Made by a program: the position numbers and the translations under genes | Source of the DNA: Streptomyces sp. A 4/2 | Lineage (GTDB): Bacteria; Actinomycetota; Actinomycetes; Streptomycetales; Streptomycetaceae | Direction: 5' to 3' | Assembly (NCBI RefSeq): GCF_940670765.1 | Contig: NZ_CALNVW010000002.1 | Span: 434,001 to 498,000 of the forward strand | Length of the DNA: 64,000 nucleotides | Part shown: piece by piece, positions 43,561 to 51,154 of the stretch | How the letters are laid out: each line of letters starts with the position of its first letter | Position numbering within the stretch: position 1 is the first letter of the stretch | The notes under the pieces: generated by a model | What the model saw: only the letters and a program-made list of their open reading frames with translations | Databases searched by the model: none | Told to the model about the DNA's origin: nothing

Positions 43561-45005
43561 GCCTCCAGCCGCTTGCCGAAGTCGCCGTCGGCCTGGCGGA
43601 AGTTGTTCACCGCACGCTCGGCGATGTCGTCGCGCGAGACCTGCGCGATGAACCCGGCGAGGTTCTCGACGAGCCGCCCCTTCTCGTCCTCCGACATCTG
43701 GCGGTACAGGTTGCCCGCCTGGACGAAGTCGCTGTCCTCGGCGTGGCTCGGGGCGGCGTGGTTGCCCGTTTCGCCGCTCACCTGCGCCGAGCGCCAGAGC
43801 GGCTGCTCGGTCTGGAAGGGTCCGCCGAAGCTGTTCGGCTCGTAGTTCTTGGCACCCTTGTGACGGCCGTCGTACAGCCCGCCGTCCCGGTAGTTGGTGT
43901 TCGCCTCGACGGCGTGCGGACGGTTCACCGGCAGGTGGTCGCCGTTGATGCCGACGCGGTAGCGGTGGGCGTCGCCGTACGCGAAGAGACGGCCCTGGAG
44001 CATCTTGTCCGGCGAGGGACCGATGCCCGGTACGAAGCTGGCCGGCGAGAAGGCGGACTGCTCGACCTCGGCGAAGATGTTCTCCGGGTTGCGGTTGAGC
44101 TCCAGCTTGCCGATCTCGATCGGCGGGTAGTCCGCGTGCGGCCAGACCTTGGTCAGGTCGAACGGGTTGAAGCGGTACGTCGCCGCGTCGGCCGCGGGCA
44201 TGATCTGGACCTGCACGGTCCAGGACGGGAAGTCACCGCGCTCGATCGACTCACGCAGGTCGCGCTGGTGGCTGTCCGGGTCCTCACCGGCGAGCTTGGC
44301 CGCCTCGGCCGAGGTCAGGTTCTTGATCCCCTGGTCGGTCTTGAAGTGGTACTTGACCCAGAAGACCTCGCCGTCCGCGTTGTTCCACTGGAACGTGTGC
44401 GAGCCGTAGCCGTTCATGTGGCGGAGCGTCGCCGGGATGCCGCGGTCACCGAAGAGCCAGGTCACCTGGTGGGTCGACTCGGGGCTGAGGCCCCAGAAGT
44501 CCCACACGTTGTCGGCTTCCTGCGAGCCGGTGTACGGGTCGCGCTTCTGGGTGTGGATGAAGTCGGGGAACTTGATGGCGTCCTTGATGAAGAAGACGGG
44601 CGTGTTGTTCCCGACGAGGTCGTAGTTCCCCTCCTCCGTGTAGAACTTCAGCGCGAACCCGCGGGGGTCACGCACCGCGTCCGCCGAGCCGAGGTTGCCC
44701 GCGACGGTGGAGAAGCGCAGGAAGGTCTCGGTCTCCTTGCCGACCTCGGAGAGGAACTTCGCGCGGGTCCACTGCGAGACGTCGCGGGTCAGCGTGAAGG
44801 TGCCGTACGCCCCGGCGCCGCGGGCGTGCACGATGCGCTCCGGGATGCGCTCCCGGTTGAAGTGGGCGAGCTTCTCCAGCAGGTACTGGTCCTGCACCAG
44901 AACCGGACCGCCGGCGCCCGCGGTCTCGCTGTTCTGGTTGTCCGCCACCGGAGCACCGGTCTCCGTGGTGAGTGGTCCTTGCGTCACGAGCGCCTCCTGC
45001 GTCAT
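43536..45005 (-). CDS. catA: Monofunctional haem catalase (CatA type)
   Basis: 489-residue small-subunit catalase. Active-site features: distal His in [13 protein letters not shown], the segment [43 protein letters not shown] with the catalytic Asn, and the proximal haem-ligand Tyr in [15 protein letters not shown]. The N-terminal 30 residues are a variable Thr/Gly-rich segment. It removes hydrogen peroxide in the cytosol. It is divergent from the Fur-like regulator gene, and a Fur-type inverted repeat stands between them, so peroxide induction via derepression is expected. Confidence 0.96.
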   Translation of the reverse strand: MTQEALVTQGPLTTETGAPVADNQNSETAGAGGPVLVQDQYLLEKLAHFNRERIPERIVHARGAGAYGTFTLTRDVSQWTRAKFLSEVGKETETFLRFSTVAGNLGSADAVRDPRGFALKFYTEEGNYDLVGNNTPVFFIKDAIKFPDFIHTQKRDPYTGSQEADNVWDFWGLSPESTHQVTWLFGDRGIPATLRHMNGYGSHTFQWNNADGEVFWVKYHFKTDQGIKNLTSAEAAKLAGEDPDSHQRDLRESIERGDFPSWTVQVQIMPAADAATYRFNPFDLTKVWPHADYPPIEIGKLELNRNPENIFAEVEQSAFSPASFVPGIGPSPDKMLQGRLFAYGDAHRYRVGINGDHLPVNRPHAVEANTNYRDGGLYDGRHKGAKNYEPNSFGGPFQTEQPLWRSAQVSGETGNHAAPSHAEDSDFVQAGNLYRQMSEDEKGRLVENLAGFIAQVSRDDIAERAVNNFRQADGDFGKRLEAAVQALRA

Positions 45006-45052
45006 TACTGCGGTCCTGTCCCTTGGCCTTTGCCGTTCCCGATCCTACGATG

Positions 45053-45067
45053 GACTTTGTCTAAGTC
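45053..45067. promoter_or_regulatory. Fur/PerR-type operator between catalase and catR
   Basis: GACTTTG-T-CTAAGTC, a 7-1-7 inverted repeat with one mismatch, the geometry of Fur/PerR boxes. It is 47 bases upstream of catalase and 62 bases upstream of the regulator. Confidence 0.7.
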
Positions 45068-45129
45068 AAGCAATCGTCCAAATTCACATCCGTTCGGGAC
45101 TTGACCCCTACCCTGTTAGGCTGGATCTC

Positions 45130-45546
45130 ATGAGTGACCTGTTGGAACGCCTGCGCGACCGCGGCTGGCGGATGACCGCCCAGCGTCGCGTCGTGGCCGA
45201 GGTCCTCGACGGGGACCACGTTCATCTGACCGCCGACGAGGTGCACGCGCGCGCCGTGGCGAAGCTGCCGGAGATCTCCCGGGCGACGGTGTACAACACC
45301 CTGGGCGAGATGGTCGTCCTGGGTGAAGTGATCGAGGTCTCGACGGACCGCCGCGCCAAGCGGTACGACCCGAACGCGCACCGCCCCCACCAGCACCTGG
45401 TCTGCGCGCAGTGCGGTTCGATCCGCGACGTCCACCCGGCGGGCAACCCGCTGTCGGACCTCCCGGACACCGAGCGCTTCGGCTTCACGATCTCCGACGT
45501 GGAAGTGACGTACCGGGGCATCTGCCCGGCCTGCGCCACCGCCTGA
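45130..45546 (+). CDS. catR: Fur-family peroxide-responsive regulator CatR
   Basis: 138-residue Fur/PerR protein. The winged helix (RGWRMTAQRRVVAEVL, LTADEVHARAVAKLPEISRATVYNTLGEMV) precedes the dimerisation domain with metal ligands: HRPHQHLVCAQCGSIRDV and the second zinc cysteine pair GICPACATA. CatR of S. coelicolor is a Fur-like repressor encoded divergently from the major catalase and inactivated by hydrogen peroxide; the arrangement here is the same. ATG 45130. It likely represses both itself and catalase. Confidence 0.92.
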   Translation: MSDLLERLRDRGWRMTAQRRVVAEVLDGDHVHLTADEVHARAVAKLPEISRATVYNTLGEMVVLGEVIEVSTDRRAKRYDPNAHRPHQHLVCAQCGSIRDVHPAGNPLSDLPDTERFGFTISDVEVTYRGICPACATA

Positions 45547-45723
45547 TCCACCCCACGCCTCCGGCCCCCGGGCCGCCGCACCCCGATCCCGGGTCCGTGC
45601 GGCGACCGGGGGCTTCTCGCTGCCCCGTACCGACGGCCGGTACCGGGCGGCGGCTGCGGCACCGGCCGCGGCACCACCTGCGGCACCGGCTGCGGCACCG
45701 GCCGCCAACGGTCAGGGCCGCCA

Positions 45724-45765
45724 CCCCCGCCCCCGCCCCCGCCCCCGCCCCCGCCCCCGCCCCCG
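45724..45765. repeat. (CCCCCG)7 microsatellite
   Basis: Seven perfect hexamer units in the 299-base gap between catR and the ABC operon. Directly before it, at about 45648-45705, is a GCGGCACCGG-type 12-base imperfect repeat. I find no credible gene here in any frame. Confidence 0.9.
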
Positions 45766-45784
45766 TCACACCTCTTCCAGAATC

Positions 45785-45797
45785 TGACGGACCGTCA
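45785..45797. promoter_or_regulatory. Perfect 6-1-6 palindrome upstream of the SsuABC-like operon
   Basis: TGACGG-A-CCGTCA, 49 bases before the start of the ATPase gene and centred near its likely promoter. It looks like a dimeric regulator's operator; I cannot name the regulator. Confidence 0.5.
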
Positions 45798-45845
45798 TAT
45801 CCTCTGCGGCGATCACCCGTCCACCATCCTCCGCAAGGAGACCCC

Positions 45846-46652
45846 GTGGGAGACCCGCACCCGCCCCCACCGCCGCACCCTTCCGCCCCCAAACTCCACG
45901 CCGCATCCGTCACCCGTACGTTCGGCCGCGGCCGAACCGCCCTGAACGCCCTCGGCCCGGTCGATCTGGACATCGCCCCCGGCGAGTTCACCTGCATCGT
46001 CGGCCCGTCGGGCTGCGGAAAGTCGACCCTGCTGCGGATCGCCGCAGGTCTGCTGCGCCCCAGCACGGGCGAACTGTCCATCCGCACCGCATCCACCCGC
46101 CCGGCCGCGATGATCTTCCAGGACTACGGCATCTACGACTGGAAGGACGTCCTGGCCAACGTCCGGTTCGGCCTCGACATCCAGCGCATACCGCGCAAGG
46201 AGGCGGACCGCCGCGCCCGCGACTGGCTGGCCCGGATGGGTCTCGCCGACTTCGCCGACGCCTACCCGGGGGCCCTCTCCGGCGGTATGCGCCAGCGTGT
46301 CGCCATCGCCCGCGCGCTTGCCGTGGAGCCCGAGATCCTGCTGATGGACGAGCCGTTCGCGGCGCTCGACGCCCAGCTGCGCACCATCCTCCAGGACGAA
46401 CTGCTCGACCTCACCCAGACCACCCGCACCACCACCCTCTTCATCACCCACAGCCTCGAAGAGGCGATCGTGCTGGGCGACCGCGTCCTGGTGATGTCGG
46501 CGCGACCCGGCCGGATCATCGCCGAACGCCGTCCGCCGTTCCCCCGGCCACGCACCGGCGACCTGCGCTCGACGCCCGAATTCAGCGCGCTGAAGGCCGA
46601 GTTGTGGGAGCTTCTGCGCGGCGAGGTCAGCAGAGAGGCGGTTCCGGCATGA
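45846..46652 (+). CDS. ABC transporter ATPase, SsuB/TauB/ThiZ-like
   Basis: 268-residue ATPase of the nitrate/sulfonate/taurine type importer class. Walker A is GPSGCGKSTL, Q-loop IFQDYGIYDWKDVLANV, signature LSGGMRQR, Walker B ILLMDEPFAALD and H-loop FITHSLEEA. The first 14 residues are Pro/His-rich. GTG 45846 follows AAGGAG with a five-base gap. First of three genes; coupled to the permease by a four-base overlap. Substrate not clear: sulfonates, pyrimidine precursors or similar small organics. Confidence 0.92.
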   Translation: MGDPHPPPPPHPSAPKLHAASVTRTFGRGRTALNALGPVDLDIAPGEFTCIVGPSGCGKSTLLRIAAGLLRPSTGELSIRTASTRPAAMIFQDYGIYDWKDVLANVRFGLDIQRIPRKEADRRARDWLARMGLADFADAYPGALSGGMRQRVAIARALAVEPEILLMDEPFAALDAQLRTILQDELLDLTQTTRTTTLFITHSLEEAIVLGDRVLVMSARPGRIIAERRPPFPRPRTGDLRSTPEFSALKAELWELLRGEVSREAVPA

Positions 46653-47512
46653 GTACGGCGGTCAAGGTGCCCGAGGAGAGCGTACTGGTCAGGAGGCCGG
46701 GCCCGCAGGAACTCCACCCCGTACGCACCCACCGCAGGCGGCGCACCCTGGAACTGACGCTCGCCGTCGCCGTACCGGTCGTCCTGGTCCTGCTGTGGCA
46801 GCTGGCCGCCACGCAGTCCTGGATCGACGACCGCGTCTACCCCGCGCCGTCCACGATCCTCTCCGACGGCTGGGACCGCGCGGCCCGGGGCGAGCTGTGG
46901 CCCGATGTGTGGGCCACGCTCAAGCGGGTGCTCGGCGGGTACGCGATCGGTACGGTCGCGGGCTATGTCCTGGGCCTGCTGATGGGGTCGCTCGCCCTGG
47001 TACGCGCGGCACTTGAGCCCCTGCTCGACGCGCTGTACGTGGTGCCGAAGCTCGCGCTGCTGCCGGTCTTCCTCAATATGTTCGGGCTGGGCGAGGGCCC
47101 GCAGATCGCCCTGGTCGCGGCCACCGTCTTCTTCTTCGTCTGGATCTCGACGATGGCGGCGGTCCTCGCCGTCCCGGCCGGACACCGCGACGCCGGGCAG
47201 GTGTTCGGCGCCTCGCCGTGGCAGATGTTCCGGCACGTCCTGCTGCCCGCCTCGCTCCCCGCGGTGCTCGTCGGCGCGCGGATCGCGGCGGGGGTGGCCG
47301 TCCTCGTCATCGTCGCTTCCGAACAGATCGCCGCGTCGAACGGCCTGGGGCATCTGATCTTCGACTCCCGTGCGCTCTTCCAGAACGACGTGATGTTCGT
47401 CGGCATCGTCTGTGTGGCCGTCCTCGGGGTCCTCTTCTCCGAACTGGTGCGGATCGCCGGGCGGTTGCTCACCCCCTGGGCCCCGCGCGACCGGGGCCGC
47501 AGCCAGTCCTGA
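46649..47512 (+). CDS. ABC transporter permease, SsuC/TauC-like
   Basis: 287-residue inner-membrane permease. The N-terminal 45 residues are polar and Arg-rich (RTHRRRRTLELT). Six helices follow, with YPAPSTILSDGWDRAARGELW, LKRVLGGYAIGTVAGYVLGLLMG, and the EAA loop GHRDAGQVFGASPWQMFRHVLLPASLP near residue 190, all characteristic of this class. ATG overlaps the ATPase stop. It forms the pore with a second copy of itself. Confidence 0.92.
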   Translation: MSTAVKVPEESVLVRRPGPQELHPVRTHRRRRTLELTLAVAVPVVLVLLWQLAATQSWIDDRVYPAPSTILSDGWDRAARGELWPDVWATLKRVLGGYAIGTVAGYVLGLLMGSLALVRAALEPLLDALYVVPKLALLPVFLNMFGLGEGPQIALVAATVFFFVWISTMAAVLAVPAGHRDAGQVFGASPWQMFRHVLLPASLPAVLVGARIAAGVAVLVIVASEQIAASNGLGHLIFDSRALFQNDVMFVGIVCVAVLGVLFSELVRIAGRLLTPWAPRDRGRSQS

Positions 47513-47567
47513 CACGGGCCGCCACCGGACCCGGCCGACTCTCTTTTTCCGTACGTACGGAGGCTCC

Positions 47568-48701
47568 ATGCGTATCAGCACCCTGGGCACGACCCTGTTC
47601 GTGGCCGGTTCCCTGCTCGTCTCCGCGGGCTGCGCCAAGCACGACGACCCCGGCCCGGCCACGGCCGCGAAACCCCGCACGATCACGGCGGTCGCGGGGT
47701 GCGCGAAGGGCTGGACCGACCCGGCCGACCTGGTACCGGACCGCGCCCCGGCCCGGTGCGACAAGGGCGCCCCGGCGCCCCGGCCGCTCGCCAGGAAGCG
47801 CAAGCTGGTCCTCGCCACCGGCACCCTGGCCGCCGAATACGTCGCCCCGCTCGAAGTCGCCGTGCAGAAGGGCGAGTTCAAGAAGGAGGGGCTGGACGTC
47901 CAGCTGAAGGTGCTGCCGACACCCGACGCGCTCCCGTTGCTGGCCAAGGGAGACATCGACGCCCAGTGGGCGGCGCCCGAGGCGGCCGTGATGAACGGCA
48001 TCAACGGCGGCTTCGACATCAAATGGGTGGCCGGCAACTTCTCCCCCGACCCCGCCTCGAAGAGCGGCCTCTGGGCGCGGCTCAAGGACGGTGAGACCCC
48101 CGCTTCGGTCTCGATGAAGGGCCGGAAGATGGGCACGATGATCGGCAAGGGCTCGGTCGTCACCTACGCGATGGAGAAGGCCCTCGAACAGCACGGCGGC
48201 GGCCTGAACTCGATCAGCTTCCAGCAGCTGGGCTCGGCGGACGTCCTCACCGCGCTGCAGAACGGCGGGGTGGACTCGGCCTGGCTGCTCGACCCGGTGT
48301 GGCGCAAGGTGGACGGGGACGCGAAGTACGCGTTCCTCGGCGGACAGCCGCTCGGCGAGCCGCTCGGCGGTGTGCTCTTCGGCCCGAACCTGCTGACCAA
48401 GGACCCGGATGCGGGCGTCGCGTTCCTGCGCGCGTACATCCGGACCGTGAACACCTACTTCGTAGGCGACTACAAGGCCGACAAGGGGTTCACCGCCTCG
48501 CTCGCGAAGCTGCTGAAGACCGACGAGTCGGTCCTGACCGCGACCCCGTCGCTGCGGATGGACTGGGAGATCCGCAAGGGGACGACGGACCGGCTGCAGA
48601 AGGCCTACCGCGAGGCGGGGGTCTCGAACGGTGCCGTGCTGCCGGAGGACAAGGTGGTGAACCGCTCGCTGTACGCGGAGGCGGTGGGCCACACGCCCTG
48701 A
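47568..48701 (+). CDS. ABC transporter substrate-binding lipoprotein, SsuA/THI5-like
   Basis: 377 residues. The signal peptide ends in lipobox LVSAGC (cysteine at 22). An unusual segment with two cysteines (AVAGCAKGWTDPADLVPDRAPARCDKG, about residues 43-70) precedes the SBP core; such a disulfide loop is not standard for the family. Core motifs: LVLATGTLAAEYVAPLEVAVQKGEFKKEGLDVQL, KGDIDAQWAAPEAAV and GVDSAWLLDPVW. GGAGG stands five bases before ATG. It gives specificity to the ATPase and permease encoded upstream. Confidence 0.9.
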   Translation: MRISTLGTTLFVAGSLLVSAGCAKHDDPGPATAAKPRTITAVAGCAKGWTDPADLVPDRAPARCDKGAPAPRPLARKRKLVLATGTLAAEYVAPLEVAVQKGEFKKEGLDVQLKVLPTPDALPLLAKGDIDAQWAAPEAAVMNGINGGFDIKWVAGNFSPDPASKSGLWARLKDGETPASVSMKGRKMGTMIGKGSVVTYAMEKALEQHGGGLNSISFQQLGSADVLTALQNGGVDSAWLLDPVWRKVDGDAKYAFLGGQPLGEPLGGVLFGPNLLTKDPDAGVAFLRAYIRTVNTYFVGDYKADKGFTASLAKLLKTDESVLTATPSLRMDWEIRKGTTDRLQKAYREAGVSNGAVLPEDKVVNRSLYAEAVGHTP

Positions 48702-48708
48702 GCCCGTT

Positions 48709-48765
48709 GAATGACGGAAGGCCCGGAGAATGACGGAAGGCCCGGAGAATGACGGAAGGCCCGGA
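48709..48765. repeat. Three 19-base tandem repeats running into a tRNA terminator
   Basis: GAATGACGGAAGGCCCGGA three times without a mismatch (48709-48727, 48728-48746, 48747-48765). The third copy contains most of the left arm of the following hairpin, so the terminator arm itself has been triplicated. Confidence 0.92.
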
Positions 48766-48785
48766 CTCTTTCGAGTCCGGGCCTT
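48756..48785 (-). terminator. Terminator of the first initiator tRNA gene
   Basis: Perfect 13-base arms (48756-48768 and 48773-48785), loop TTTC, ten bases past the tRNA 3' end on the minus strand; it may also stop the plus-strand ABC operon. Confidence 0.85.
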
Positions 48786-48794
48786 CGTCTTCAG

Positions 48795-48868
48795 TAGCGG
48801 GGACAGGATTTGAACCTGCGACCTCTGGGTTATGAGCCCAGCGAGCTACCGAGCTGCTCCACCCCGCG
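48795..48868 (-). tRNA. Initiator tRNA-fMet (CAT), copy 1
   Basis: 74 bases, CCA not encoded. Reading the minus strand, the anticodon loop is CTCATAA in a stem with three G:C pairs (GGG/CCC), the initiator hallmark. The 5' base C1 faces T72, an unpaired end as in initiator tRNAs. T-loop GGTTCAAATCC is normal. Sequence identical to the copy at 50985-51058. Confidence 0.96.
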
Positions 48869-48968
48869 CCGTTGTGTTCGTAACTGTACGTGGGGGGCGC
48901 CGCCCGGCGCAAATCCATTGCCGGGCGGCACCCCCGTACCGGACGGTGGGCCCCGTACCGGACAGGTC

Positions 48969-50765
48969 CTACGCGCTCAGTTCCTGCCGGAGCGCCTCGC
49001 ACAGCCGCGCGGCCCGCTCGGCGACCTCGGCGGGGCCCAGTTCGACGGCCTGCGCGCACCACTTCTGTCCCTCGGCCAGCTCGCCGCGGCGGATGGCGAG
49101 CAGCGCCAGGCGCAGCGCGGCCCGGCCGTGCCCGGCGTTCGCCGCCCTGGCCCACCAGAGACCGGCCTCCCGCTCGTTGCCCTCGCGGGCCAGCAGCAGG
49201 CCGAGGTTGAAGGCGCCGTTGCGGCTGCCCGCCTCGGCGGCCTCGCGGTACCAGCGCGCGGCCCCCTCGACGTCGTTGCGCGAGGCGGCGAGCATGCCGA
49301 CCCGTACCTGGGCACGGCGGTGTCCCTGCTCGGCGGCGCGCTCGTACCACTCCTCGCACTCGCTCTTCTCCGACACCGGCTCGCCGAGCACGGGCGGTCC
49401 GGGCGGCGGCATCCTGGCGTCCAGGAGGGCGCCGAGCCGGAAGGCCGCCTCGGTGCTGCCGCCACCGGCCGCGCAGCGCAGATGACGCTCCGCGGTGTGC
49501 TCCTCACCGTCCCTGAGCAGAGCTATGCCGACCTGGAGGGCCGCCTCGGTGTGGCCCGCCGCCGCTGCCCGCTCGTACCAGACGAAGGCCTCCCGGTCGT
49601 CGTCACGGCCCGCGTACAGGATGCCGAGGTTGAACGCGGCGTCCACGCTGCCCGCCTCGGCGGCCTTGGAGAACCAGGGCTCGGCGCCGGCCGGGTCCCC
49701 GTTCTGGAGCAGCAGGACGGCGAGCGCGTTCGCGGCTTCGCGGTGCCCGGCGTAGGCCGCGCGGCGGTACCACTGCTCGGCCTGGGCCGTCCGCTCCTGG
49801 GCGGCGCAGAGGAGCGCCAGGTTGTACGCGCCGTTGACGTCGCCCGCGTCCATGGCGGCGCGGTACCAGCGCTCGGCGGACTGCTGCTCACCACGGGCCG
49901 CGTGCAGCGCGCCCAGGGCGTTGGCGGCGTTCCCGTCGCCCTCCTGGGCGGCGCGCAGCCACCACACGGCGGCGCTCTCCTCGTCGCCCGCGTCCCGCAG
50001 CAGGAAGCCGAGGGCGCAGGCCGCGCGGGCCTCGCCGTCCTTCGCGGACGTCAGGTACCAGCGGCCGGCCTCCTTGAGGTCGCCGCGGTTCTCCAGGATC
50101 ACGCCGAGGTGCAGGGCGGCGCGCCGGTGGCCGCGGGCCGCTGCCTGCCGGTACCACTGCTCGGCCTCGGCCGCCGGGGCCTTGCCCGTGGCGGCCCGGT
50201 CCAGCGCACGCGCCAGCCGGTAGGCCGCCTCGCGGTGGCCCCGCTCGGCGGCAGCGCGCAGCCAGCGCTCCGCGCCGACGTCGCTGCGGTGCTCCAGCAG
50301 GTCGGCGAGGGCGTAGGCGCCCAGCGCGTGGCCGGTCTCCGCGGACTGGCGCAGCCAGTACTCGGCGGCCGGCTCGTCGCCGCGCTCGCGGTAGTGGCGG
50401 CCCAGCGCGTGGGCGGCGGCGGCGGAACCCGCGACGGCGGCGATCCGCCACCAGCCGGCCGCCTCGTCCGCGTATCCCCGCTGGTGGAGCAGCACGCCCA
50501 GATTGTTGGCCGCCGCCCGGTCGCCCTCCGCGGTGGCCGCGCGCAGCCACCGCTCGGCGGCGTCGAGATCCCCGCGGCGCAGCAGCAGCGCGCCCAGGAC
50601 GCTCATCGATGCGACTTCGCCGCTCTCGGCGCCGCGCCGGTGCCGCGCCTCGGTCTCGGCGTCGGCCGTCTCCTCCGCGTCGACGGCGTCTCCGCCGTAC
50701 TCGGCGTGCGTATGCACAAACCGCCCTGTCTCCAACAGAGTTGCCCTGTCCCCCATAAACACCAT
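48969..50765 (-). CDS. Sel1/tetratricopeptide-repeat protein
   Basis: 598 residues made almost wholly of about 14 helical repeats of roughly 35-37 residues, of the Sel1-like form A..WYRRAA..GH..AA..LG.LL (for example EAEQWYRQAAARGHRRAALHLGVILENRGDLKEA). No signal peptide or membrane segment. Such solenoids act as protein-binding scaffolds; the partner is unknown. The start MVFMGDRATLLETG at 50765 has an alternative ATG three codons later (50756). It is bracketed by two identical initiator tRNA genes on the same strand. Confidence 0.9.
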   Translation of the reverse strand: MVFMGDRATLLETGRFVHTHAEYGGDAVDAEETADAETEARHRRGAESGEVASMSVLGALLLRRGDLDAAERWLRAATAEGDRAAANNLGVLLHQRGYADEAAGWWRIAAVAGSAAAAHALGRHYRERGDEPAAEYWLRQSAETGHALGAYALADLLEHRSDVGAERWLRAAAERGHREAAYRLARALDRAATGKAPAAEAEQWYRQAAARGHRRAALHLGVILENRGDLKEAGRWYLTSAKDGEARAACALGFLLRDAGDEESAAVWWLRAAQEGDGNAANALGALHAARGEQQSAERWYRAAMDAGDVNGAYNLALLCAAQERTAQAEQWYRRAAYAGHREAANALAVLLLQNGDPAGAEPWFSKAAEAGSVDAAFNLGILYAGRDDDREAFVWYERAAAAGHTEAALQVGIALLRDGEEHTAERHLRCAAGGGSTEAAFRLGALLDARMPPPGPPVLGEPVSEKSECEEWYERAAEQGHRRAQVRVGMLAASRNDVEGAARWYREAAEAGSRNGAFNLGLLLAREGNEREAGLWWARAANAGHGRAALRLALLAIRRGELAEGQKWCAQAVELGPAEVAERAARLCEALRQELSA

Positions 50766-50943
50766 CGTCCCACCACCCGCAAGCCGGGTACACCTGGTAT
50801 ATCGCAGCCCACTAGGTCACTACAGCGTTTTGTCGACATGCCCACAGACAGGTAAGTGAAACATGAACCAGCCCCAACTTCCGGTAGGAGGCGGCTTCTT
50901 CACAGGAGTCGCACGCAGGAGTCGCACCGGCGGACACATGACG

Positions 50944-50975
50944 AAGGCCCGGATCTCTTCCGAGATCCGGGCCTT
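50944..50975 (-). terminator. Terminator of the second initiator tRNA gene
   Basis: Perfect 14-base arms (50944-50957 and 50962-50975), loop TTCC, ten bases past the tRNA 3' end; nearly the same sequence as the hairpin after copy 1. Confidence 0.88.
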
Positions 50976-50984
50976 CACCTTCAG

Positions 50985-51058
50985 TAGCGGGGACAGGATT
51001 TGAACCTGCGACCTCTGGGTTATGAGCCCAGCGAGCTACCGAGCTGCTCCACCCCGCG
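50985..51058 (-). tRNA. Initiator tRNA-fMet (CAT), copy 2
   Basis: Same 74 bases as copy 1, with CAT anticodon, GGG/CCC anticodon stem and the C1/T72 mismatch. Flanking sequence is also shared: CGCCGTTGTGTTCGTAAC on the 5' side and AAGGCCCGG-type hairpin on the 3' side. Confidence 0.96.
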
Positions 51059-51154
51059 CCGTTGTGTTCGTAACCGTACCACGGTGCGGGGTGCGGCATT
51101 TCCAGCCCGCGATCCCGCCTGATCAGGGCTTTTCAGCCCTGATCAGGCTTGCGA

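Noticed and set aside
45222..45698. Proline-rich minus-strand frame over catR and the repeats
   Set aside because: It is the antisense of catR and of GC-rich tandem repeats, with no start context.
45724..45765. CRISPR-like array
   Set aside because: The units are contiguous hexamers without spacers; no cas gene is present in the window.
48795..48868. Elongator tRNA-Met
   Set aside because: The GGG/CCC anticodon stem and C1/T72 mismatch mark both copies as initiator tRNAs.
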